The position numbers and the translations under genes are program-made. Shown piece by piece: positions 24,647 to 33,752 of a stretch of DNA of 64,000 bases. This stretch comes from Streptomyces sp. ISL-87 (GTDB lineage Bacteria > Actinomycetota > Actinomycetes > Streptomycetales > Streptomycetaceae), in assembly GCF_018614095.1 (NCBI RefSeq), contig NZ_JAGGOY010000059.1, positions 65,531-129,530 on the forward strand, in the 5' to 3' direction. How positions within the stretch are numbered: the stretch's first letter is position 1; each line of letters opens with the position of its first letter. The notes below the pieces were generated by a model. That model had not been told where the DNA came from and made no database searches. It saw only the letters and a list, made by a program, of their open reading frames with translations.

Positions 24647-25879
24647 ATGAGTCCCCGTACCCCAGGCGCCGACCTTCCCGAGCACCCCGACTGGCTGTGG
24701 CGCACGCCCGAGCCCAAGCGGTCGTACGACGTCGTGATCGTCGGCGGCGGCGGACACGGCCTCGCCACCGCCCACTACCTGGCCAAGAACCACGGCATCA
24801 CCAATGTCGCCGTCCTTGAGAAGGGCTGGCTCGCCGGCGGCAACATGGCCCGCAACACGACCATCATCCGCTCCAACTACCTCTGGGACGAGAGCGCCGG
24901 GATCTACGAGCACGCGCTCAAGCTGTGGGAGGGGATGGAGGACGAGCTCGACTACCCCATCCTGTTCTCCCAGCGCGGTGTGCTGAACCTGGCGCACAGC
25001 CTGCAGGATGTACGCGACAGCGTGCGCCGGGTCGAGGCCAACCGGCTGAACGGCGTGGACGCCGAGTGGCTCGACCCGGAGCAGGTCAAGGACGTCTGCC
25101 CGATCGTCAACATCTCGCCGGACGTGCGCTACCCGGTCATGGGCGCGACCTACCAGCCGCGCGCGGGCATCGCCAAGCACGACCACGTCGCCTGGGGCCT
25201 CGCCCGCTCCGCCGACGCCGCGGGCATCGACCTCATCCAGAACTGCGAGGTCACCGGCATCGACGTGCAGGGCGGCCGGGTGACCGGCGTACAGACCTCG
25301 CTCGGCCCGATCGCCGCGGGCCGGGTCGCCCTCTGCGCGGCCGGGCACTCCTCGGTGCTGGCGGCCATGGCAGGCTTCGAGCTGCCCGTCCAGAGCCACC
25401 CACTCCAGGCCCTGGTCTCCGAACTCCTTGAGCCGGTGCACCCCACCGTGGTCATGTCCAACGCGGTGCATGTCTACGTCAGCCAGGCCCACAAGGGCGA
25501 GCTGGTCATGGGTGCGGGCATCGACGCGTACAACGCGTACACGCAGCGCGGCGCGTTCCACATCATCGAGCGCCAGATGGCAGCCGCGCTGGAACTGTTC
25601 CCGGTCTTCGCCCGCGCGCACGTCCTGCGCACCTGGGGCGGCATCGTCGACGTCAGCCCCGACGCGTCACCGATCGTCGGGCTCACCCCCGTGGACCACC
25701 TCTACGTCAACTGCGGCTGGGGGACGGGCGGCTTCAAGGCCACGCCGGGAGTCGGCTGGGCCTTCGCCCACACCATCGCCCACGACGAAGCCCACCCGCT
25801 GGCCGCCCCCTTCACGCTCGACCGTTTCACCACCGGCGCGCTCGTCGACGAGCACGGCGCGGCCGCGGTCGCCCACTGA
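24647..25879 (+). CDS. soxB: Sarcosine oxidase beta subunit
   Basis: A 410-residue FAD subunit of heterotetrameric sarcosine oxidase, which demethylates sarcosine to glycine. The FAD motif VVIVGGGGHGLATAHYLAK follows an N-terminus HPDWLWRTPEPKRSYD typical of SoxB. NTTIIRSNYL is the FMN/FAD-site block and GWGTGGFKATP the late substrate-site block. Start ATG 24647 has CAGGAGA upstream. The preceding 165-bp gap holds no recognisable riboswitch. The soxD, soxA and soxG genes follow. Confidence 0.95.
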   Translation: MSPRTPGADLPEHPDWLWRTPEPKRSYDVVIVGGGGHGLATAHYLAKNHGITNVAVLEKGWLAGGNMARNTTIIRSNYLWDESAGIYEHALKLWEGMEDELDYPILFSQRGVLNLAHSLQDVRDSVRRVEANRLNGVDAEWLDPEQVKDVCPIVNISPDVRYPVMGATYQPRAGIAKHDHVAWGLARSADAAGIDLIQNCEVTGIDVQGGRVTGVQTSLGPIAAGRVALCAAGHSSVLAAMAGFELPVQSHPLQALVSELLEPVHPTVVMSNAVHVYVSQAHKGELVMGAGIDAYNAYTQRGAFHIIERQMAAALELFPVFARAHVLRTWGGIVDVSPDASPIVGLTPVDHLYVNCGWGTGGFKATPGVGWAFAHTIAHDEAHPLAAPFTLDRFTTGALVDEHGAAAVAH

Positions 25880-25907
25880 GCGAAGCACAACACGAGGAGC
25901 CGGACCC

Positions 25908-26186
25908 ATGCTGCTCATCCCATGCCCCTGGTGCGGGCCTCGCGACGAGGCCGAATTCCACTACGGCGGTCAGGCGCACGTTCCCTATCCCGAGGACCCT
26001 TCGGCCCTCACCGACGAGGAGTGGGCCCGCTATCTGTTCTTCCGTGACAACACCAAGGGGCCGTTCCCCGAGAGGTGGAGCCACGCGGACGGCTGCCGCC
26101 GCTGGTTCAACGCCGTCCGGGACACGGCGACCAACGACATCCTCGCCGTGTACCGGGTCGGCGAGCCAAGGCCGGTGATCGCATGA
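25908..26186 (+). CDS. soxD: Sarcosine oxidase delta subunit
   Basis: A 92-residue subunit that binds zinc through the N-terminal CPWCG motif plus later His/Cys residues (HADGCRRWFN). It is the smallest of the four subunits and lies between soxB and soxA as in Corynebacterium and Arthrobacter. Start ATG 25908 has CGAGGAG upstream. Its stop codon overlaps the soxA start (ATGA). Confidence 0.95.
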   Translation: MLLIPCPWCGPRDEAEFHYGGQAHVPYPEDPSALTDEEWARYLFFRDNTKGPFPERWSHADGCRRWFNAVRDTATNDILAVYRVGEPRPVIA

Positions 26187-29008
26187 CCTCGCAGCCCTTC
26201 CGACGGCCCAGCGGTGGCCGTATCTCCCGGGAGAAGCCGCTGAGCTTCCTCTTCGACGGCGTGGAGTACCAGGGCTACCGGGGCGACACCCTCGCCTCCG
26301 CGCTGCTCGCGGGCGGCGTCCACCAGACCGGCACCAGCGTCAGACTCGGCCGTCCGCGCGGCATCTTCGCGGCGGGAGCCGAGGAGCCGAACGCCGTCGT
26401 CCAGATAGAGGCCCCTTTCCCGGAGCCGATGCTCCCCGCGACGACTGTCGAGTTGTACGACGGGCTCGTGGCGAGCGGCCTACCGGGCCAGGGACGCCTC
26501 GCCACCGAACCGGACCCCGCTCGCTACGACGCCGTGCACGCCCACTGCGACCTGCTGGTCGTCGGCGCGGGACCGGCCGGTCTCGCCGCGGCGACGGCGG
26601 CCGCTCGCAGCGGGGCGCGGGTGATCCTCGCCGATGACCAGCCCGAGCTGGGCGGAAGCCTGCTCGGTACGGGCCAACTGCCGGACTGGGTGGCCGAGGC
26701 GGGCGACGAGCTGGACGCGGCGCCCGACGTGCGGGTGCTGCGCCGCACCACGGTCTTCGGCTACTACGACGACAACTACGTGATCGCCGTCGAGCGCCGC
26801 ACCAACCACCTGGGCGCACAGGCCCCCGCCCACGTCTCGCGCGAGCGGGTGTGGCGGATCCGGGCGCAGCGGGTCGTCCTGGCGACCGGTGCGCACGAGC
26901 GCTCGCTCGCCTTCGCCGACAACGACCGCCCCGGCGTCATGCTCGCGGGCGCGGCCCGTACGTACGTGAACCGGTACGGCGTCCTCCCGGGTCACCGCGC
27001 GCTGGTGTTCACCACGAACGACAGCGCGTACGCCACCGCACTCGACCTGGCGGCGGCGGGGGTGGAGGTCGCGGCGGTCGTCGACGCCCGGCCCGAGCCG
27101 GGGGAGTGGGCGCGCCGGGCCGCGGAGGCCGGCATAGAGGTGCTCGCCGGGAACATCGTCACGGGTACCGCGGGCGAGCCGCGAGTCTCCTCGGTGACCG
27201 TGTTCCCTGCCGAGGGAGGCTCGGCCTCCCGCGAGATCGCCGCCGACCTCCTGCTCGTCTCCGGCGGCTGGAACCCGGTCGTCCACTTGTTCAGCCAGGC
27301 CGGCGGGCGGCTTCGCTACGACGACGCGCTCGGCTCGTTCGTGCCGGACAGCTGCCGCCAGGCGGTGGAGGTCGCCGGGGCGGCACGCGGTGAGTTCGAC
27401 CTCCCCCGTTGCCTGGCCGACGGCGCGGCCGCGGGCGCGCGGGCGCTCGAAGCCGAGGGGTTCGCCGCCTCTGCCTCGCTCCCGCTCCCCTCGCCGGTCG
27501 AAGAGCCCCGCACACCGGCCCGGCATCTGTGGGTCGCCCCCGGAACGGACACATCCCGCAGCTTTGTCGACCTCCAGCGCGATGTCACCGTCGGCGATCT
27601 CGCCCGCGCGACGCGCGCCGGGATGCGGTCGGTCGAGCACCTGAAGCGCTACACCACAGCGGGCACGGCGAACGACCAGGGCAAGACCTCGGGCGTTCTC
27701 GCCGGCGGCGTCATCGCGCACCTGCTCGGCGTCGACGTCGCAGAGCTCGGCACGACGACCTTCCGCGCCCCGTATGCGCCGGTCTCCTTCGCCACGCTCG
27801 CCGGCCGCGACCGTGGGGTCCTGCACGACCCTGTACGCGTCACCGCCCTGCACGACTGGCACGTCGCGCACGGCGCGCTCTTCGAGAACGTCGGGCAGTG
27901 GAAACGGCCGTGGTACTACCCGCGAGCCGGTGAGGACATGGAAGCGGCAGTGCTGCGCGAGTGCCGCGCCGCCCGCGAAGGCGTCGCCTTCATGGACGCC
28001 TCCACCCTCGGCAAGATCGACGTGCAGGGACCGGATGCCGGAGAATTCCTGGACCGGCTCTACACCAACATGATGAGCACGCTGAAGGTCGGCATGATCC
28101 GCTACGGCGTGATGTGCCGCCCCGACGGGATGCTCTTCGACGACGGCACCGTCATCCGGCTCGCCGAGAGGCGCTTCCTCGTCACCACCACGACCGGCAA
28201 CGCCGCCGCTGTACTCGACTGGATGGAGGAGTGGCTCCAGACGGAGTGGCCCGACCTGCGCGTGCACTGTGCCTCGGTCACCGAGCAGTGGGCCACCGTC
28301 GCCCTGGTCGGCCCCCGCTCCCGCGAGGTGCTGGGCGGGCTCGCCCCGCAGCTCGCCGTGGACAACGCCGGCTTCCCGTTCATGGCCTGGCGCGACACGG
28401 CCGTCGCCGGGATCCCGGCACGGGTGTGCCGGATCAGCTTCTCCGGCGAACTGGCGTACGAGATCAATGTCTCGCCGTGGGACGCGACGGCGCTGTGGGA
28501 GGCGCTGTACGAGGCGGGACGCCCGCTCGGCATCACGGCGTACGGCACCGAGACCATGCATGTCCTGCGCGCCGAGAAGGGCTATCCGATCGTCGGCCAG
28601 GACACCGACGGCACGGTGACCCCGCAGGACCTCGGCATGAGCTGGGTGGTGTCCAAGAAGAAGCCCGACTTCATCGGCAAGCGCTCGTACGCCCGCGCCG
28701 ACACCAGCCGGCCCGACCGCAAGCACCTCGTCGGCCTGCTGCCGGACGACCCCGGCACCCTGCTGCCCGAAGGCACTCACCTGGTCGCCAGCAGCCCGCT
28801 CCCCGAACCGCCGGTGCCGATGCTCGGGCACGTCACCTCCAGCTACCGCAGCGCGGCCCTCGGCCGGACGTTCGCGCTCGCCCTCGTCAGGGGCGGCCGG
28901 GACCGTATCGGTGAGCGGCTGTATGCGCCGGTGGGGGGCGAGCTGGTCCCGGTCACGGTCGCAAGTCCCGTTCTCTACGACCCTGAGGGGGCACGCCGCG
29001 ATGGCTGA
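26183..29008 (+). CDS. soxA: Sarcosine oxidase alpha subunit
   Basis: A 941-residue alpha subunit with three parts: an N-terminal ferredoxin-like Fer2_4 region (LSFLFDGVEYQGYRGDTLAS), a central NAD-binding flavoprotein domain (LLVVGAGPAGLAAATAAA near residue 125, then RVVLATGAHERSLAF), and a C-terminal GcvT domain that uses tetrahydrofolate to take up the methyl carbon (LRAEKGYPIVGQDTDG). The start ATG overlaps the soxD stop. It ends 8 bp inside soxG. Confidence 0.95.
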   Translation: MTSQPFRRPSGGRISREKPLSFLFDGVEYQGYRGDTLASALLAGGVHQTGTSVRLGRPRGIFAAGAEEPNAVVQIEAPFPEPMLPATTVELYDGLVASGLPGQGRLATEPDPARYDAVHAHCDLLVVGAGPAGLAAATAAARSGARVILADDQPELGGSLLGTGQLPDWVAEAGDELDAAPDVRVLRRTTVFGYYDDNYVIAVERRTNHLGAQAPAHVSRERVWRIRAQRVVLATGAHERSLAFADNDRPGVMLAGAARTYVNRYGVLPGHRALVFTTNDSAYATALDLAAAGVEVAAVVDARPEPGEWARRAAEAGIEVLAGNIVTGTAGEPRVSSVTVFPAEGGSASREIAADLLLVSGGWNPVVHLFSQAGGRLRYDDALGSFVPDSCRQAVEVAGAARGEFDLPRCLADGAAAGARALEAEGFAASASLPLPSPVEEPRTPARHLWVAPGTDTSRSFVDLQRDVTVGDLARATRAGMRSVEHLKRYTTAGTANDQGKTSGVLAGGVIAHLLGVDVAELGTTTFRAPYAPVSFATLAGRDRGVLHDPVRVTALHDWHVAHGALFENVGQWKRPWYYPRAGEDMEAAVLRECRAAREGVAFMDASTLGKIDVQGPDAGEFLDRLYTNMMSTLKVGMIRYGVMCRPDGMLFDDGTVIRLAERRFLVTTTTGNAAAVLDWMEEWLQTEWPDLRVHCASVTEQWATVALVGPRSREVLGGLAPQLAVDNAGFPFMAWRDTAVAGIPARVCRISFSGELAYEINVSPWDATALWEALYEAGRPLGITAYGTETMHVLRAEKGYPIVGQDTDGTVTPQDLGMSWVVSKKKPDFIGKRSYARADTSRPDRKHLVGLLPDDPGTLLPEGTHLVASSPLPEPPVPMLGHVTSSYRSAALGRTFALALVRGGRDRIGERLYAPVGGELVPVTVASPVLYDPEGARRDG

Positions 29009-29732
29009 AAGCTCGTATGTCTGGTCGCGCTCCGCTTCGACTCCGCTTCGGCCCGGTGCCGTGCCCTCGTCCCTCGGGCACGACCCCGAGCCTCCGCTTC
29101 GTCTCGGCTCGCCGCTCGGAAGCCGCCGCGACCCGCGGAGCCCGATGTCTTACCACGCCGAACGGTTCGCCGCCGCAACGCGCGCCTCGGGCGGAGCGCT
29201 GCGGCTGGCGGAACTCCCCTTCCTCGCGCAGGTCAATGTGCGTCTGGACCCCAAGGGTCCGGCTGCGGACGCCGTCGGTCTCGCGCTGGGTTTTCCGCTG
29301 CCGCTGGAGCCCAACACGGTCGCGCGGGGCGGCAAGCTGGCCGCGCTGTGGCTGGGGCCTGACGAGTGGCTCGTCGTGGGCCCACCCGGAACCCAGGCGG
29401 AGATCGAGGCACGGCTGCGCGAGGCGATCGGCGACGAGCACGCCGCGGTCGTCGACGTGTCGTCCCAGCGGACCACCCTGCTCGTCGCCGGGGCCCGGGC
29501 CGGCGAAGTGCTGGCGCACGGCTGTTCCCTCGACCTGCATCCGCGGTCCTTCGGCGCGGACCGGTGCGCGCAGACCACGCTGGCCCGCGCGCACGTGGTG
29601 CTGGTCCCCCGGGGCGAGCTCAAGCCGGGATTCTGGGTGCTGGTGCGCTCGTCGTTCGCCGGCTACCTGGCCGACTGGCTGCTCGACGCCGCATCGGAGT
29701 ACACCAACGGGCCGGATACACAGGTGCGTTGA
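29001..29732 (+). CDS. soxG: Sarcosine oxidase gamma subunit with an atypical N-terminal insert
   Basis: A 243-residue gamma subunit. The family domain runs from about residue 50 (AALWLGPDEWLVVGPPG, VVDVSSQRTTLLVAG, CSLDLHPRSFG). The ATG at 29001 overlaps the end of soxA, the expected coupling. Residues 4-47 are Ser/Pro/Arg-rich and do not look like SoxG; this DNA contains CTCCGCTTCG three times (29030, 29041, 29092), and the same 10-mer recurs after the gene at 29839. Either a repeat has inserted in frame or translation starts at the internal ATG 29145. Confidence 0.85.
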   Translation: MAESSYVWSRSASTPLRPGAVPSSLGHDPEPPLRLGSPLGSRRDPRSPMSYHAERFAAATRASGGALRLAELPFLAQVNVRLDPKGPAADAVGLALGFPLPLEPNTVARGGKLAALWLGPDEWLVVGPPGTQAEIEARLREAIGDEHAAVVDVSSQRTTLLVAGARAGEVLAHGCSLDLHPRSFGADRCAQTTLARAHVVLVPRGELKPGFWVLVRSSFAGYLADWLLDAASEYTNGPDTQVR

Positions 29733-30041
29733 CCATCTGAGTCGCGGGCACACCCGGCCGCCGTGGGCTCACGTCTGTGCCGACAGGCGTTGCCCTGGTG
29801 GCCGGGCCCGCGCCCCCGGGACTTGAGTGCCTCGCTGCCTCCGCTTCGCGGCTTCTGATCGTGCGCCCTCCCGGCACGACGAGTTCGATCGCAGCACTCT
29901 TGGCGTGGCTCGGAGCGAGCTCCTTGGTGTCGAGGACGTCGCGGTTGGGTTCCGATCAGGTCTCTCGCCTGCGATGATCCGCCGCCGATAGCACGCTTTG
30001 GTCGCGGAAGACACCTATCTACTTCCTCGGCGTGGCTGGTT
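29733..30041. other. Intergenic region without recognised gene
   Basis: About 310 bp between soxG and the conservon. It contains one CTCCGCTTCG repeat (29839-29848) and a loose inverted repeat (CCCGGCCGCC near 29756 with GGTGGCCGGG near 29799) that might act as a weak terminator. Short minus-strand open frames here match nothing I know. Confidence 0.4.
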
Positions 30042-30092
30042 ATGATCGGCACCCCCAGCCGTCCACCCGCCGTCCCCCGCTCCCGAGGTCCG

Positions 30093-32366
30093 ATGTCTCC
30101 GATAGAACCCGAAGGCGTACGAGGGCAGTCGACGACCCGTCGGCGGCGCACCGTGCGCCTGCGCACCCTGCTCATCTGGCTGGCGGTGCTCCCCACTGTG
30201 GCGATGGGCGCCCAAGTGACGGTGACCGCCGGGCGGTTGCTGGCGAAGTCGGAACACCTGCGGGCCGATGTCGCGGCCGCCGAGCGGATCGGCGCACCGC
30301 TCTACACGCTCATGGTCGACATGCAGGCCGAGCGGACGTCGACCGCCGCGCTGTGGGCGGGCACCGCCGGGGCCGAGGACGAGCTGCGGAACCGGCGGGA
30401 GGCCACGGACCGGGCCGCGGCCGAGTTCCGTCGGCTGGCGGGCGATTCGGGTGAATCCTTCGGGGAAGTGAACCGGCGGCTCGACGGCCTGGCCGCGTCC
30501 CGCCAGCGCGCGGAGGCCCGCACCGGCGGCGCCGACGGCACGCTCGCCTACTACACCGGCGTGATCGGCGCGGTCATCCAGGCGTACCAGCAGGAGTTCA
30601 GCCACGCGGAGGACGCCGACCTCGTCCAGGAGAGCCGGCCCGTGGTGTCCATGCTCTCGGCCACCGAGATGGTGGCGCACGAGGACACGCTCCTGGCCCT
30701 GGCCGGGCCGTCCAGGGAACTGAACGCCGCCGGCTTCGACCAGTTCATCAGCGCCATGGGAGCCCACCGGTACCTGTACGAGACATGGGTCGTGCCCTAT
30801 CTGTCCGAGGGGGACCGGCGGTTCTACGAGCGGATCGTCGCCTCCCCGGACTGGCAGAGGAAGATCCGTATCGAGAACGCGATCGTCACCGAGCACACGG
30901 ACATCGGATCCGGCATCAAGCTGCCCGCCGAGGTCGGGGGCTGGCGGTCCGCGCACGAGAACTTCTCGGTGCAGATGGCCACGCTCAACGTCGACCGGGC
31001 GCGGGAGGTGCTCACGCGCGGCGAGGCCAAGGCCGCGGAGCTGGAGACCGAGGTCGCCTGGCTGATCGGGGGAAGCGGTGGCGGGCTGCTCGTCGTCGTG
31101 GTCGTCGTCGTGTTCACCACGCGATCGGTGCTCCGCCGTCTGCGCGACCTGCACGAACGCACGGTGACCGTCGCCGAGGAAACCCTCCCCGACGTCGTCG
31201 CCCGGCTCCAGCGCGGGCAGTCCGTCGACGTCGAGGTCCTGCCGAGGGTGCGCGGAGACCGGGACGAGGTCGGACGCATCAGCGACGCGTTCGCCCGGGC
31301 CGTCGCCGTGTCCGTCGACGGGCACCGGCAGCTGGCGGCCGAGCGCCACGGCTTCGGCATGTTCGCCGCGGGCATCGCCTCGCGGACCGGAAACCTGGTC
31401 AGCCGTCAGCTGAGTCTCACCGATGAAATCCAGGACGGGTTCGGTCACGACGAAGCCCTGCTCGCCCAATTGATGCGGGCCGACCAGCTGACGGTGGGAA
31501 TGCGGCGCCAGATCGAAAACCTGCTCATCCTGGCGGGCGGCGAGGTCCCCGACCCGCACACCGAGCCCATGCGCATCGCCGACCTGCTGCGCGAAGCCGC
31601 GGCGGAAGTCGAGGACTTCCGGCGGATCGAACGGCAGGCTCTGGACGAGATCAGCGTGGAACCGCGCGTGATCAGCCAGATCTGCCACCTCCTGGCGGAG
31701 CTGCTGGACAACGCCACCCGCTTCTCCCCGCCGAGATCGAAGGTGGTCATCCGCGCCGAACTGGTGGCGGACGGGCTGTCGGTCGAGATCGAGGACCGTG
31801 GGCCGCGGGTGACCCCCGAGAACTACGAGAAGATGAACGCGCGCCTGCATTCGGCGCCGCCGTACTCCGTCCTGGCGGAGAACGCGCACCGGCTGGGACT
31901 CTTCGTGGTCGGCCACATCACCGAGCAGCTCGGGGCCACGGTCACGCTGCGCCGCTCCGTGTACGGAGGGACGTCCGCCGTGGTGATCCTTCCCCAGGAG
32001 CTGCTGGTGAAGACGGAACCGAAGCCGTCGCCCGAGCCGGCACCGTTCGCCGCCGCCTCCGCCCCGCGGCTTTCCGACGACCGCAAGCCCGAACTGGTCC
32101 TGCATACGGGGTCCGGGCTGCCGAGCCGTCGGCCGCCCGAGCGGCTGCATCCGGACCGCTCCGTTACACCGGATGGCGAGGCGCGGCCGGCCCTCCCCGA
32201 GCGCATCCCGCAGACCCACATCGCCGAGCAGCTCCGCGGGCCAAGGGCGGCGGAGACGGCCGTCGACCGGGACGCGGCGACACCCGAAGAGGTGGCCGAC
32301 GCCTGGGCCGACTACGAACACGGGACCCAGAAAGTGGAAGACGAGCTCCGACAGGATCAGACATGA
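30093..32366 (+). CDS. cvnA: Conservon sensor histidine kinase-like protein (nitrate/nitrite-sensing NIT domain)
   Basis: A membrane sensor of about 757 residues: TM1 near residues 24-43, a large extracytoplasmic helical NIT domain, TM2 (a run of valines ending VVFTTRSVL), a HAMP-like linker, then a HATPase_c domain with N-box ELLDNATRFSPP. The C-terminal about 110 residues are Pro-rich. It is the first gene of a four-gene conservon that resembles a eukaryotic-like GPCR/G-protein module in Streptomyces. ATG 30093 has GAGG 5 nt upstream and is preferred over the in-frame ATG 30042. The ligand is unknown. Confidence 0.9.
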   Translation: MSPIEPEGVRGQSTTRRRRTVRLRTLLIWLAVLPTVAMGAQVTVTAGRLLAKSEHLRADVAAAERIGAPLYTLMVDMQAERTSTAALWAGTAGAEDELRNRREATDRAAAEFRRLAGDSGESFGEVNRRLDGLAASRQRAEARTGGADGTLAYYTGVIGAVIQAYQQEFSHAEDADLVQESRPVVSMLSATEMVAHEDTLLALAGPSRELNAAGFDQFISAMGAHRYLYETWVVPYLSEGDRRFYERIVASPDWQRKIRIENAIVTEHTDIGSGIKLPAEVGGWRSAHENFSVQMATLNVDRAREVLTRGEAKAAELETEVAWLIGGSGGGLLVVVVVVVFTTRSVLRRLRDLHERTVTVAEETLPDVVARLQRGQSVDVEVLPRVRGDRDEVGRISDAFARAVAVSVDGHRQLAAERHGFGMFAAGIASRTGNLVSRQLSLTDEIQDGFGHDEALLAQLMRADQLTVGMRRQIENLLILAGGEVPDPHTEPMRIADLLREAAAEVEDFRRIERQALDEISVEPRVISQICHLLAELLDNATRFSPPRSKVVIRAELVADGLSVEIEDRGPRVTPENYEKMNARLHSAPPYSVLAENAHRLGLFVVGHITEQLGATVTLRRSVYGGTSAVVILPQELLVKTEPKPSPEPAPFAAASAPRLSDDRKPELVLHTGSGLPSRRPPERLHPDRSVTPDGEARPALPERIPQTHIAEQLRGPRAAETAVDRDAATPEEVADAWADYEHGTQKVEDELRQDQT

Positions 32367-32767
32367 CGACGACAACCAACGATGTGATCTACAGCGTCCT
32401 GGACAACAACCTGAGCAGGATCGCCGGTATCCAGGGAGCCGTGCTCCTGTCCAACGACGGGATCAGACTCAGCGCCTACCTGCTGGAACGGGACCAGGCG
32501 GAGCGCATAGCCGCGGCGTCCTCCGGAGTGGCGGCCACGATGAAGGCGATCTCCAGGGAGGTCGACGGCGGCCGGGTCATCCGCCAGCTGGTCGAGATGG
32601 ACGACAGGTACCTCTGCATCGTCGGGTGCGGGGAGGGCAGCACGCTCATCGTGGTGACCTCCCGCAAGGCGCGGCTCGGGGAGCTGGGCGGCGAGGCCGT
32701 GCGGACCGCCCAGGCGCTCGGCGAATGGCTGGGAACCCCTGAGCGCACCCAGGCGCCGACGTCGTAA
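32363..32767 (+). CDS. cvnB: Roadblock/LC7 domain protein of the conservon
   Basis: A 134-residue Roadblock/LC7 protein (IQGAVLLSNDGIRLSAYLLE, then YLCIVGCGEGSTLIVV). Such proteins regulate small GTPases; in conservons CvnB binds the other components. Its ATG overlaps the cvnA stop by 4 nt and its stop overlaps the cvnC start by 1 nt, so translation is coupled along the operon. Confidence 0.92.
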   Translation: MTTTTNDVIYSVLDNNLSRIAGIQGAVLLSNDGIRLSAYLLERDQAERIAAASSGVAATMKAISREVDGGRVIRQLVEMDDRYLCIVGCGEGSTLIVVTSRKARLGELGGEAVRTAQALGEWLGTPERTQAPTS

Positions 32768-33159
32768 TGCCGGACGAGCCACAGCAACCGCAGCAGCCGC
32801 AGCACGGAGGCCGCCGCCGGACGCGGCTGTACGCCCTGACCGATGGCCGTACAGCTGCTCCGCACACCGTCCTCACCATGGACACCACGATCACGGCGGT
32901 CGCCGACGCGGAAGCCGCGGACGCCCACGGCGGCCTGCCCACCGAGTGGCAGGCAATCCTCGCCATGTGCCTGCCCCCCAACGGGCTGGCGGTCGCCGAG
33001 ATCGCGGCGCGGATGCACATCCGGCTCACTCCGATGACGCTCCTCCTCGGTGAACTCGCGGACCGTGGGCTGATCCATCACCGGCCGCCCCTGGAGGGGG
33101 CCGAGACCACCAATGTCCACCTGCTCATGAGAATCAGGGACAACCTTGCCCGGATATGA
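32767..33159 (+). CDS. cvnC: DUF742 conservon protein
   Basis: A 130-residue DUF742 protein with a predicted winged-helix region (GLAVAEIAARMHIRLTPMTLLLGELADRGLIHH). A Gln/Pro-rich N-terminus is followed by RTRLYALTDGRT, a conserved DUF742 block. It lies third in the operon, overlapping cvnD by 14 nt. Biochemical function is unknown. Confidence 0.9.
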   Translation: MPDEPQQPQQPQHGGRRRTRLYALTDGRTAAPHTVLTMDTTITAVADAEAADAHGGLPTEWQAILAMCLPPNGLAVAEIAARMHIRLTPMTLLLGELADRGLIHHRPPLEGAETTNVHLLMRIRDNLARI

Positions 33160-33736
33160 CGCCGCTGCCCAAGAAGCGGCCCCTGTCAAAATCCTCATTG
33201 CCGGGGGATTCGGAGTCGGCAAGACGACCCTGGTCGAGACCGTCTCCGAGATCGAGCCGCTGCGTACGGAGGAGCGGCTGACGAGTGCCGGTGTCGGCGT
33301 CGACGACCTCGACGGCATCGAGTCCAAGACGGTGACCACCGTGGCGATGGACTTCGGCCGGATCACCCTCAGCGATGCCGGGGTGGTTCTCTACCTGTTC
33401 GGTACGCCGGGCCAGGAGCGCTTCTGGTTCATGTGGGACGACCTGCTGAACGGGGCCCTCGGCGCGATCGTCCTGGTCGACACGCGACGCCTCGACCGCA
33501 GCTTCCCGGCCGTCGACTTCTTCGAGAGCCGAGGGCTGCCGTTCGTGGTCGGCGCGAACTGCTTTTACGGCGAGCAGCCGTACACCGCAGAGGAGATCGG
33601 GGCGGCGCTGCATCTGCGCGACCCGAACACGCCCGTCCTCATGCTCGACGCCCGCTCCCGTGACGACGTCCGCGGTGCCCTGCTCTCGCTTCTCGACAGG
33701 CTGATAGCCAAGGCGGGGGCCACGGTGGGCGCCTGA
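33146..33736 (+). CDS. cvnD: Conservon small GTPase (CvnD, ATP/GTP-binding)
   Basis: A 196-residue Ras-like GTPase. The P-loop is GGFGVGKTT near residue 20, and switch II FGTPGQERF. The usual NKxD guanine-specificity motif is replaced by GANCFYG, as in other divergent prokaryotic GTPases, so nucleotide preference is not obvious. The TTG start lies inside the end of cvnC. It is convergent with the carboxylate-amine ligase gene 16 bp away. Confidence 0.9.
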   Translation: MPGYDAAAQEAAPVKILIAGGFGVGKTTLVETVSEIEPLRTEERLTSAGVGVDDLDGIESKTVTTVAMDFGRITLSDAGVVLYLFGTPGQERFWFMWDDLLNGALGAIVLVDTRRLDRSFPAVDFFESRGLPFVVGANCFYGEQPYTAEEIGAALHLRDPNTPVLMLDARSRDDVRGALLSLLDRLIAKAGATVGA

Positions 33737-33752
33737 CGTTCGCGGACGGGTG

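Noticed and set aside
26480..28831. 783-codon minus-strand open frame opposite soxA
   Set aside because: Low-complexity translation with no motif; soxA on the plus strand is unambiguous.
30042..30092. Upstream ATG at 30042 as the start of cvnA
   Set aside because: No ribosome-binding site precedes it, whereas ATG 30093 has GAGG at proper spacing. It remains possible.
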